Shown: positions 12,945-24,361 of the stretch, piece after piece
Layout of the letters: each line of letters opens with the position of its first letter
Position numbering within the stretch: position 1 is the first letter of the stretch
The notes under the pieces: model-generated
Told to the model about the DNA's origin: nothing
Databases searched by the model: none
The model's input: only the letters and a program-made list of their open reading frames with translations
Source of the DNA: Whalleya microplaca
Taxonomy: Eukaryota; Ascomycota; Sordariomycetes; Xylariales; Xylariaceae
DNA: 64,000 nt
Reading direction: 5' to 3'
NCBI GenBank assembly: GCA_022497155.1
Contig: MU385719.1
Location: forward strand, 434,001 to 498,000
Position numbers and translations under genes: made by a program

Positions 12945-14040
12945 CTAGACAACGACCTCTGAATTCCTTGTCTTTACGCACGCGCCCAAGCTTCGCCTGG
13001 CATACTCAACTTGCTTGGTGGCTGTAGTGGATCGGTAATTCATCCCCAACCTAGAGTAGTACTTCAGATGGTGACGGCGAAGGGTGTAGCGCTGATAATA
13101 GAACCCATGACCTTGCAAACATTCATAATGGCCGGGTGGACTCTCTTTGCTCTCTTCCATGATTCCTTCTCGAAGAACTTGTGACAAGATGTGCCTGTTT
13201 CATGTCCCTGGCCTAGGAGGACGGCCATCCTGGCCAACGCACGTCAATATCAATGGCGTTAGTTTCAGAATTCTGCGGGCGGATATCGTGAACCCATTTG
13301 GTAAGTGTGGTAGTATGGACTTGATTTCTGCAGCAACATTCGGAAAAGAGTGTTGGTGCTGTGCTCCAATGCGACATAATCTGATCTTTCTTGGTGCACA
13401 TTATGGATCCTACCGAATGTTAGGCAGTTGGTTGCTGAAGGGATGATTGCTCCTCTAGGACACTATCGTTGTTAGCACCGGTTGCAGTTCATGCATGCTC
13501 CAGGCACACCAATTAAATGCCTCCTCGTTCTCTGCAAGACATTATTGCTGACTAGGTACTCTGTGTATGCACTAGTCTGTTTATAGCTTGGTAGATCATA
13601 TCAGAAGAAGAGAGCGCTGAAGACTGATACCCTGGGAATGTTTCAATCAAGTTCGTGGGGTCAAGTTTATCATGTTTCAGAAGTTCGATCCGATCTAGGA
13701 ACACATTCGTAGAACGCCGTGGCTTCTCACGATCACATTCCGATATTGAGAAGTTGTTGAGGGCATGGTCGTTTAGAGCAGCCTCAAGCACCAAAAAGTT
13801 CCTTATATCCGGATCTGTGTTGGACGTTGGTGTAGACGTATGTACTTGGTTGCTGGTTGGATGTGACCCAGCAAAGGGAGAAATTGCCTTTGCTGAAGAG
13901 TCCAACGGCGCAGACATACTATGAACATATCTGTGGCTAACATCTGTTTCGGCATCACTTACCACGTTTTGCTTTCAACCATTCTTATCTCCAGGCCGAC
14001 TAAACGGGACCATCTGCGGGCGACGAAACCTCACTTCTCA
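12945..14040 (-). pseudogene. Possible decayed coding remnant
   Basis: On the minus strand a 137-codon open stretch at 13552-13965 (Ser/Thr-rich, with a compact hydrophobic and charged C-terminal part) extends upstream in the same frame past two TGA codons where Trp would fit. A separate frame at 12945-13187 contains FYYQRYTLRRHHLKYY after a Cys, which faintly resembles the helix side of a C2H2 finger. Frames change between the two pieces and no start or splice structure is convincing. The protein-like look is a subjective reading. I do not recognise the family, and chance is a real alternative. Confidence 0.2.
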
Positions 14041-17000
14041 AGAGACCATAGTACGGCCTAAATCAGCTTATCTTGCTTGCATACGTCTGGCATGCGACTC
14101 AGCTAGCAAGAGGCAACTCTGCCGTTCTGAAGTCTTTTGCAGCTCTTCCCGAGACACGATACATAGTGACTTGATGTCGAATCACAACCATCATTTAAAA
14201 ATTTATGGGAGACGCCGGGGCCAATTTGTGGCCTATCCGCTTCGCGAGAGAGCCGAGAAAAGTGAAAGATCGTGTGGTTCAAAATTGATGAAGATTTTCT
14301 ATTTTTGTCGTGGCCGCGGCCAACGGGAAGGTAAATTCTGAAGGAACCAATCATCTACCTATGAAGCGTAGCTCAACCCCTGTCACTGCAAGCGATACGC
14401 ATTTGTGCAAGTTGAGCTCTCCTGAGGTGTGCCATTGGTCTGTGCTACAACAATGCAAGAAAGCTATGTAGAGGTAAATGTAGATTGGAGAAGTCGACAT
14501 TGGACCTATGCGCTTGTCTTGGGGTTGACGGCGAAGGACTAGCGTGCTAGGCGTAACGCCGAATGGTTCCTGTATGTACGCAATTACGGGAGCCCATCAA
14601 TAATATGTCCTAGAATAGCAACAATGAAGATATCTGTGGTGGCTGGCTGGCATAACAAGTTTTCTAGAATAACCCCAAACCGCTATTACTGAATTGGCAC
14701 GATAATAGGCAGTGCTAAGTATGGGAATCTGAAGATCAGTTTCGGAGACATCAAATTACCATCCTTCCTTGGAGGCGGCAGTGGAAACAATGAAGCTTTT
14801 CTGTTGTCTCAATGTTTCCTGATCCATGGGCTACACGCGTAAGTTCTTTTGGGATTTGCCCTTCGTTTGGGGCATCCCCCAGCGTTGCGTTGCAGGCTAT
14901 GGTGAAATTGTGGAGGAGTTTTGCAGTTTACAGCGATGTTACCGTGGATTCTTTCCTTGTAGATAGGTAGCGCAGCTGGCTTGTAGGATACGAGCTCTAT
15001 TTCCAGCTCACGTGTTTCTTGCGCTTTGAGATACTGGTCGAACATGAGCCCAATTCGTATAAGCTAGCCACGACCGAACTGGATCTACACGTACGAGTAG
15101 GTAGAGAGACGCTACTATGATCTCGCAAGGGTTCACGGGTCGATCAAGCAGGTAGAAAGGCTACCAAATCCCTAGCATGCCACCATGTGGGATTTTGGAG
15201 AGAGGCTCAATCGTGATATGAAGTTTCAAGTTTCGGATTCTGCAATCCACGGAGATCAAACCAGTCCGCCTGCCGTTTCTAGAGTCTTGCCCTGAACCCC
15301 CACTATCTGAGCTCTGCGATGATTGAGAAGACAGTGATGACACTATCATGCGCTGACCTCATCTGAGCGTATACACGTAGCTAGCAGGCGGTAGAAACAT
15401 AAGAAACGTAATGCTGAATAACAAGATCTTTGTGGCACTGAAAGATCACCCGACTGGCGTTTGGAGGCATTGCTTCATTAGACAGGCGAGGAAGACTGTG
15501 GGCGGGCAATAGTATAGATGGGTGTATCGTAGGTTAACTCAGCCGTGGGACCCTAGAGCTGGCGGCTTTTTGGTGGATGCTATGGAGGTGGCATGAGAAA
15601 GCCATTCAGCCATTGGACTCGCAGACTCGACAGGACGAACAAGTGCTAAAGAAAGAGGCGAAGAAAGTGTGGCGGCTACTACCCAGCAACCTTGATAGGT
15701 AATCAATGGCGTGCATGAATGTGGATGGATCTGTTCCACAACGGGCTCGGTCCCGCGAGTGGTGGTGGTGGGTTCCGATTTCCCACTCCCACTTGTTCAC
15801 GTTGAATGACGATGCAACAGGGAGCCGGAGCGTCGCGTTGTTGGATAGAGGCGGAGGGCGGTGATTCGGCCGGATGGCTCCCAATGTGCCAATGGCAAGA
15901 CGAAAAGTGGGAGGATGGATGGGCGAGATCCAAGGAGAGATTAGCGCCGATATCTGGCACCAGCTATTTTCTGAAGCACTGCACCAGGCGGGTTTCACAT
16001 TTGCAGGGGGTCCTGAGAATGTCACAGGGATATCAGGAACCGCCTACCAATGGTGGCCTTCACTTGTTCATTCTTGGCAAACATTGACAGGGGTTCGCAT
16101 CATGGATTCATGGGTTATGCCAGGATACTTGGCTACCTGCTTTCGCTACATACATGTATCTTCTAAGGAAAAAGGAATGCCCCCAATCAAGACCCCAAAT
16201 TGTATTGTAACGCAACATGGCAAGTTAAGGGGAAATATGCGGATAGCGAGCCGAGATTTCTCCTTCCACTCAGGAAGACAGGAGAAAGTCGAGAAGACGG
16301 GATAATACCTAAAGTACATAGTATTCTGTAGTACCTAGTAAGAAAATTTAAACAGAATTTACCACGTACGCAGTTAAAAGCAGCAACTTTAGTTAATTTG
16401 CCCGTGTTAATGCATTTACTCTCTTACATAGTACAGCACGTAGTATTCAGACTACCTATTGAGTGTGCAATTTAGAAGATCGCAAGTAGAATTCGTATCT
16501 TGCATCAACTTCTGTATAGAGGTCATTTTACAGAGCACTAGTAATGATGAAGCATAGCGCAGGACTCGGCTAATAGCAGAGCTGGTTATAGGCAACGCTC
16601 GACTAGTGATAAGTGATGATCAGTTTTCTATTTTCTGTCAGTTAAGTTCTCTGGCTATCCGAGCTTTTGTTATCCGCGATGTACCAGCATACGGAGATTA
16701 CATGCTGACGTGACCCCTATTGAACCAGAATCAACTTTGTATTGTCTAAGACAGCGGTCAGTTAATAAGTAGGTATTGCGGCGGAGACGGTGAGCCATTA
16801 CAGAGACATGACGGTTGGACAGGGACTGTCTTGCAGTCCAGCAGGGCCTCATTCTCTGCTTTTCTTTGTTGCATAAGGCATCTGAGTTAGACGCACAACC
16901 AACCAACCAAAGTCCGAAGGTGCCTGAATCAACTCTTTGAAGAACCAGACAGGCCACCTCAGCTTCAGTGAGTACATACAGCTCTGTAGTAGATTTGCCG

Positions 17001-18086
17001 AATGGGCCTACAGGATCCCAATGTCACTCTACTATAGTTGGGGAGACTTTGTGGTACCCGCTGCCTTTAGTTTGCCGAGTTGGATAAGCCTGGGGCTTCA
17101 GCACGTACAAATACACACGAAGCAGGCTTCCTACAAATTGGTCGATAGAACTTTTGCGCTTTGACCGACTGCCTCTTGCTCACGAGTACTGTTAGGTATA
17201 CTATAGTAGATCAGATGAGTGCCTTGAATGTCCCTCCCGATAGCGGTGAACGGGACAGTTCGTAGCAGAGATAGGAATGTTGAAATCAGATGACTTAATA
17301 ATCGAATCGCTTGACTACCCGATCGGAGCTACCCCTGAAAGCTGATAGTCTAGCAGAAAAAAATGCCGATTGTTCATGGTCGTTGCGTAGCAAGCAAGCT
17401 GATATGTAGAACTCATGAGAGCGACTCCGCAAGGGGCAAAGGTAGGAAGGGGGACCGTGTGCTTAACCCACCAAACATCCTTGTGACCTGATTTCAATGG
17501 TAGCACTCGCTCATCTATTATGACAGGCATCCCTGCTATTGAAGGTTGAGTGAGATATGTAGAAAAATTTATACTATCAAGGTACAGTACTATAGTAGTA
17601 CAGTTGTTTATGGATGGACCGTGCGAACCGATGTTAAATACACGTATTTATATGTAGGTATTCTTATCATCGGCTCTGCCTGCACTACTTGGTCAGCTCT
17701 AAGAAACTGTACATAGCTAAATATGATACGAAAGCGAGTTTATGAGCGAGGTTCCACGAGATCGTCGCTCCTCCATTCTTCAATACCGCACTCACATACA
17801 TAGCAGATGTTGCCGAAGGGAGCTCGGGCGATGGTGGGTGATTTGGTCCGGAGCATATCTATGCAGTCAATAGGACCACGAGAGAAGCGAGATGTTCGAA
17901 CCTGTTTAAGACTAGCCTGCCATATGCCACAAATAAGGGGAGCTCCATTTGAAGAAAATAAGGCTATGTCAAGCCACTACAACTTCGAGTTGCCTTGCCT
18001 TTGTTGAACGCTGCAGGTAATCAGGGGGCCTCGGGCTGAAAGTAGGTGCATAGGTGGGCAAGTTGGAATGATAATAAGGCCTGCTG
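14041..18086. other. Gene-poor region, part 2
   Basis: No gene, RNA or mobile element is supported. The longest plus-strand frame (about 15874-16305) lacks family motifs and overlaps comparable open frames on the other strand. Confidence 0.45.
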
Positions 18087-18096
18087 CCTACCTACC

Positions 18097-18130
<34 letters not shown>

Positions 18131-18155
18131 CATCCGTACATACATAGGTATAGCT
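18087..18155. repeat. Tetranucleotide microsatellite (CCTA/CATA)
   Basis: Short CCTA units pass into a run of CATA/TACA units, then into diverged ATA and ACAT copies. It lies in the gene-poor region and has no coding context. Confidence 0.9.
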
Positions 18156-18500
18156 AGTACATACACGTAGGTATGCATGTATGCAAGAAGTTGCGCTCAT
18201 TGATGAGGGCTCGAAGAACGCAGAGGGCACCGGGGCAGCAGGTCAAATCTCCAGGGCTCCAGCTGGCTCTTTGACCTTTGACCGTCTATCTTGCCTGTCT
18301 GGATCATCTGCAGGTGCACACTGACCTGATCTTCCGCGGCCGGGATCCTACCAATTATGTAAAGTGTACGGTACTGTCTGTATGCACATAGGACCTTGTA
18401 GGTATAGGGCACACATGAACTCCAATGCTATGTTTTGAGAGACAGAAGCTTCACGATAATACTGACAATATACTACTCTGATTGCGGGCTCATTATTTTT

Positions 18501-18590
18501 GTATGTGTGTGTGTGCGTGTGTGTGCGCGCGCGTGTATAATAAGTAATGTATGTATGTGTATGTGTGGTATGTGTGTATTGTATGTGTGT
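18501..18590. repeat. TG/CG dinucleotide and TATG microsatellite
   Basis: The first 39 nt (18501-18539) strictly alternate purine and pyrimidine (GT, GC and TA steps, including a CGCGCGCG core). Interrupted TATG/TGTG units follow to about 18590. Alternating tracts of this kind are the classic substrate for left-handed DNA. Confidence 0.9.
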
Positions 18591-19099
18591 AAGAGAGAAA
18601 ATGCCGACTCTCCTGGTCCATGCAAGCCACAGTTCCTTTGAGAGATGGAGATGGTGGGTGCGGTGCAGGGTGGCAGGGTGGATAGATGAGTTGATGGGTG
18701 ATCTAGGGAATGGCCGCGATGTCCCTACTTAATAAAGCATCCGCGCCGTTTACTACGTACCAAGTACTACTCGCCAGGCTCGTTTACTGCGTGCTACCAC
18801 AATTTGACCACAATTTGACATTGGCCCGTCAAGGCTGCTCGATTCCTTGCCGAAAAAGATACTTCCATATTGGGAACAGCGTCCACCACTAGGCCAGGTA
18901 CCCAGCTTCCCTGCTTACACCATTTTGGACGGACCGCAGTGTATTGGCCCAATTTGAGCCCAGCCCAGTTTTTCCCTCTCGGCCGTCCAAGGTGTCTGGG
19001 TGTCCACACCACTCAAAATCTTCCTCGCTCCTCCCCTAGCACCTGCTTAGCACCCAGGCACCTCTAGTGCCTAGGTTATGTCCACTACTACCCAGTCGG

Positions 19100-20225
19100 T
19101 CCTGCCTGTCCAGTCCTGCCACTCCTGCCAGCCTGCCAGCTACCCGACCGCATCGACCCGCATCGGCCAGACCTGGCAGTACCTGACCACCCCAGCCCGT
19201 CCAATTCATTAAACCCCCCCAAGTCCTCCTCTCCCGTTTCCCTCTCTCGCCCTACTCCCTTGATACTTCTTCGCAAGATCAACTGTTCTATTCAGAAACC
19301 CCTCACTCTTTTTCCTTCTCCCCCCCTCCTTCTCTCGCCTTGTCGTCTCTCGTGTGGTAGGCACACCTATACATAATCTCCGAAGTTCATGCTCTTGGGA
19401 GAAGCCCTCACACGAAGACCTCAACTTCTCTGACCCCTCAAAAACCGCGAGACGTTTTTTACTTTCCATAGACGCGAGCGCAATCCCGACTGTCCGGCAC
19501 AACCGTGGCCCTACCTCCATCAGACACCGCCCGTCGCAACTTGCACCTGATATTATCGTTCGGTCCATCTTGTTTGATCCTCGGGAGTATCCTCGTTGCT
19601 TGTCTTATTTGTTCCGTCTATTGCTACGACAATAATTCGTCATCATTGCTCTTGTCAGCTTTAAATGAACAAATTTTAATCCAATTCGATCTGTTGAATC
19701 TCACCAAGCCGGGACCGGAAGACGCCTACAGCTCCGAGTCGGGTCTATTGTGTACTTACACGCGGCACTGCATCGCATTTACATGCTTGTAAATATCCGG
19801 TGCACTGTTAGTTCGCATCCTACGGACAATTGGATCGTAATTGGATTACTCTCCATCGATCTTTCATTTGCCAACTTCACCTTGAAGGTTCGCACTGACG
19901 ACGCCTAACCATTCGCTTGAAGCAAATTGGGGGCTCAACATCGCGTGCAAAATTCCAAACGGGCTGGACTCGAAAATCAAATTTTAGAAAACCAATCACG
20001 GACCACAGAAGCATATCGGCCGGATAGCTCTTACACGTATAGGCAGTGCCTTCGGAGCTTCCCCTGAGACCGGCCTCTTGTGAGAACGACTATAGCGCGG
20101 ACACGCTAGGACCACGAATAATCTCTTATTATTATTTACAACCTAATACACCCCAGCCGTAACAGCATCTCAAGGGACTACTGGAACTGGACTTCAGTGC
20201 CATTCTGGAGGCAGTTGTGTAGTAC
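19100..20225 (+). promoter_or_regulatory. Promoter and long leader of STE12 with upstream ORFs
   Basis: The 1.1 kb before the STE12 start codon begins with pyrimidine-rich DNA (about 19220-19345), a common feature of fungal promoters and transcript starts. Upstream ATGs with short frames follow, including a 4-codon uORF at 19665-19679 and a 41-codon uORF at 19783-19908, both closed before the STE12 start. If transcription begins near the pyrimidine tract these lie in the mRNA and could damp translation. The transcript start is not known, so this is inference. Confidence 0.45.
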
Positions 20226-22679
20226 ATGATGTACTCTCAACAGGCAGCAATGGCGGCGTCGGCACCCCAAAAACCAGAGACTTTTATGCTTAGCACAGAA
20301 GCTCAACAAGCATTACCACATGATGCGCAGGTAGCACTGCAACAAGTCGATAACTGTGAGTGGATGTTGCAGGGCCCGTAGCTCACTGAACTTGGTTACT
20401 TACTTGAGACTGCAGTAAAATACTTTCTCATTTCAGCACCTGTTGACTGGCAGCCCGACCAGTACATTCGACGATTCTTATTACCGACAGGCGAATATGT
20501 CTCGTGTGTGTTGTGGAACAACTTGTTCCATATTTCGGGTACTGATATAGTGCGATGCCTCTCATTCCGCTTCCAGGCCTTCGGTCGTCCCGTCAAGAAC
20601 TCCAAGAAGTTCGAAGAGGGGATCTTCTCCGACTTGCGAAATTTGAAGTCGGGGACTGATGCGTCTCTGGAAGAGCCGAAGAGCCCTTTCTTGGACTTCT
20701 TGTACAAGAACAACTGCATTCGCACACAGAAGAAGCAGAAGGTCTTTTACTGGTACAGCGTACCCCACGACCGTCTTTTCCTCGATGCCCTGGAACGGGA
20801 TCTGAAGAGGGAAAAGATGGGCCAAGAGGCCACTACGATGGCAGTCAGCGAACCTGCTCTATCTTTCCAGTACGATTCATCGCAGTCCCTTTACGAGCAG
20901 TTGACGAAGGCTCAACAAGCGAATTCTTCCTCTTTCAACGCCCAACAAGTGTCTTTTTCTCAGTCGCAAGCCCCATCCCCGGTGATGAGGGCAATGGACC
21001 CAATGCCTCCGCCGCAAATGATGCCTCAGTCGATGGCCCCTTTAGCGGATGGGATGGACGCCATGGTACAATACAACACGATGGCCATGGCTCCAGCAAT
21101 GCCTCAGCAGGTCCAGCAGGTTCAGCAAGTAATCAAGAGGGAGCCTGACTTCGGCCGTGTTCAGTACAACCAGAATGGCGTGCCCATCACCCAAGGGCAC
21201 CAGCGCCATGCGTCAATGCCAGCGTATGGTCTCGAGTATTCGCCTGCGCCCTCATTCGTTTCATCCCATTATGAGGACTACAGCAACCGAGGCATCTCGT
21301 TTGAGCCCATCACACCGCCTCAGCAAGCTCTAGGAATGGGTGCCGAGCCAGCGTACATCGCAAACGAGGAGACTGGTTTATACACGGCCATTCCTGACCA
21401 TCTTGGTGGTGTAAACGGTTTGAATGGCATGATGCAGCTCCCTCCGTCTAATCTGGCCGGACCCCAGTTTTCTCGCGGATATGGCACCAACAATGTCTAC
21501 TCCGTGATAGAGGGATCGCCGACATATAAACAGAGAAGACGGCGTTCATCCATCCCTCCCTCCATGTCTGCTATCGCGGCTGCTACGGCTCAGGCTCAAG
21601 CCGCTGCCCATCGACCGTCGGATCTGAGAAGATCAGTTTCCGCGTCAGTCGGGCCAGTTGCTGAAGGGGATGAGTCACAGGACAGCTCGCCTCCCGGACT
21701 TACCTACAGCAATTCTGGCATGTCTTTTGCCAACCAGCAGCATAAGGAGCTGCTCGAGACATCGAGACATGGTACTCCTCTGGAGACTGTTGAAGGCAGC
21801 CCTGCGCTCAACCCTATGTCTCTCCACCGACAAGAATTTGTGCACATGACAAACGAGGATCTGAATGGTGATGGGGTAATCAGCGAGCAGCGACAAATGC
21901 AGGCCGGACCCAACGTAGTCCGCAGGGCTCGTTCGGCCACTGTTATGGAGTTGGGTCCTTACCCCCAAAAGTCTCACTCATGCCCGATTCCCACATGCGG
22001 CCGACTCTTCAAGCGCCTCGAGCACCTGAAGCGGTAAGATAAGATGTTTTCTTCTGTGTTATGTGTAGTGCACCAATGTGTATCTGACCAAATATCTAGA
22101 CACGTAAGAACACATACCCAAGAAAGACCCTACATCTGCCCCTATTGTAGCAAGGCATTCTCTAGATCCGACAACCTAGCACAGTATGACCCCAAAATTT
22201 TCCTTGATCTGTCCTCCTTTTGTCAGCTTGAAGACCATGTGATGAGAATCGATGTTGGCACCGTTCACACCCGGATCGAGACCAGACCGAACCCGAAATC
22301 ATCTCACAATACACAAATAAACATCAGTGCCTGCGTCAACTCATCATCCGGAGCGACAAGTTCAATCAGTTAAGATGAAAAGCTAACAATTTTCTGTCAC
22401 AGACATAAGCGAACACACGACCGTGGAGACGGCGCCGAAGGCGGGTTACCCCTCTCGGGCGAGGACGAGGAAGACTATTCTGGGGAGGATCAGCTCGGCC
22501 CTCTCGAGGAAGCGTCACCTAACTCAGAAGGTGGTTACATCCCATCTTCCCTGGACAACCTGGCGCACTCGACCCCTTCTAGTAACGGCCTTGCTACAGG
22601 TGGAATGAACCATTCGTTCAATTCACTACAAACGCTGAGCATGCCTATGACGATGAGCACGCCAGCAGGTGCGATGTAG
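20226..22679 (+). CDS. STE12: STE12-family transcription factor with C2H2 zinc fingers
   Basis: This is the homeodomain-like STE factor that acts downstream of the Fus3/Kss1-type MAP kinase in filamentous ascomycetes, controlling mating and, in plant pathogens, invasive growth. The exons are 20226-20355, 20416-22033, 22100-22183 and 22403-22679, giving 702 aa. The STE domain spans about residues 44-178 ([51 protein letters not shown]). A long Gln/Met/Pro/Ser-rich middle follows. Finger 1 is Cys566-Cys571-His584-His588 and finger 2 is Cys596-Cys599-His612-His616, ending AQHKRTHDR. Introns interrupt both fingers. An acidic segment ([13 protein letters not shown]) lies in the tail. Intron 3 is 219 nt against 60 and 66 nt for the others, and its retention keeps the frame open into a finger-less isoform. 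A second in-frame ATG directly follows the first. Confidence 0.95.
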
Positions 22680-24361
22680 TCTCATTTGTCTTTCCATTAA
22701 ACGTGGTGCATTATGATGGAGTATGCTGTTATTGTCGACAGTTATTGCTACTCGGGCTTAGCGGATTGATTTTGCGTGGGATACCATGTGTTGAATTTGG
22801 GAGCTTCGCTCATTAGCCTCGACCTCGGACGAGCTGATTCGGTTACTTGTTTACGTTGTGAGACGACATTTTATTTTTCTTTATTTCTTTTACACGACGG
22901 ATACCAAAACATGAACGCATTTGATAGACGGGCGGTTGGGGTCTGAATAAGCAAGGCTAGTTACCCTATGCTGAAGGAAACGGAATCACCAAGCATGGAT
23001 GAAATCCGAGATGTCAAAGAACGGAGGAGAGACACATCGCGCATTTGTATATATAGTTTTTATTCTTGTTTGTCCCCTTCGTATTTGTGGTAGTAGGCAA
23101 GGGGGCTGGGATGGAGATGATACCAGGCATTAAGAGGTCGACACCTGGCCTCCGAGAGAGAGAGTCGGAGAGCCTGAATAAAGATAAGATCGTACAAAAT
23201 TAAGGTACAATAGAATATCGATTTACAATTAACAAGGAGCCTTCTCTACACGTGATGTTCATTTGTCTATAAGATTGTGACTATAGAGTTGCGCTGTATC
23301 TATTATCGATGGGATCTCGGTGTCTTAGTCCGCTCCGAGATTGATATGCTTTCGGACACCGGCCGGTAGACGCGGTAAGATCTCGCATATTTACTTTTAT
23401 GGGCACTCATAATAGTTTATGAACGTGAGATTTATTCTACGAAATATGGAACAACTCACTCACTGTACGGCCTCTACCTAACATACTCAAACTCCAGGCC
23501 CGTGGGGAGCGCTGAAGCAGCGGTAGTAAACTCCTTTCATTTACACTCTATATTCAAGTCGACGCACGTGGTCTCCATGTTTCAAAAGGAGATGAAGACC
23601 GAAGCTAAATTACCAATTCTAATTCTAGCTAGGCCCCGGGCCCCGTTCGCTTTTTCTTGCTAGCCAGATAGATAGATAATTATAGAGCGGGAACTAATAT
23701 GACGGGATGGTGTGATGGTTGAACTACATTTAGACCCGTTTCAGAGTGATCACAATGCCACATTAGCCTACTGACTGACGCCTGAGCTTGGGTTTGGGGC
23801 TAGTGGCACCGTGGACCACGGCACGCGGTTGTCGATCTGACCTGACTAAGCAGGTATGTATAAGCGTTGCTGAGCTAATGGAGAAGTGAGTTAGGATCGA
23901 CTCCTCACTGCAGCTCTATTCGTGTTCACTTGGTAAGCTTGTCTGTATTCATCATAGCCTCAGGCGGCTTTTAAGTATTTGTCTTGGGCGTGGAGTAGCC
24001 GTATGTAGAGTGTCTTGGGTATAGGAGGCCATATGCATGACGCAACATCCGGACCTTCTTTCCTATGCTTAGAGTGAGAGTGAAGCGCTTATACTCGGCC
24101 TGCGGCTTGACGATCATGCATCGTATTTCGCCTTTGCTTATGTATTCGAATTTGTAGACTGATGGTCTCAGAACGCTTGCTATTCAATGGTGGTATATGG
24201 GTAATTCGACCAAGGACTCGTTCTCAGTTTCCCCGCAGAGAACTTCGTATCCTAAGGGCGAGCGGGAGTGTTGAAGGTAACATGATCTCCAAAAGAGGCT
24301 CCCTAGATACCCGCCGCACCTAACCCCAAAGCTTAATCCCTCCCCATCGGAGCCGACCTCC
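22680..24361. other. Convergent intergenic region, STE12/FAF1
   Basis: This holds the presumed 3' UTRs of STE12 and FAF1 and otherwise AT-rich spacer. A T-rich stretch near 22868-22892 and a short purine repeat near 23153-23170 are visible. No gene is supported. Confidence 0.5.

Noticed and set aside
17870..17960. TTCGAACC resembling an inverted tRNA B box
   Set aside because: Flanking bases do not form a T-arm or acceptor stem on the minus strand.
19209..19568. 119-codon minus-strand frame in the STE12 promoter
   Set aside because: Antisense to a pyrimidine-rich tract, giving Arg/Glu/Gly-biased text without motifs.
22044..22373. Separate small zinc-finger gene
   Set aside because: It is STE12 exon 3 read into the following intron; it is treated as a possible retained-intron isoform.
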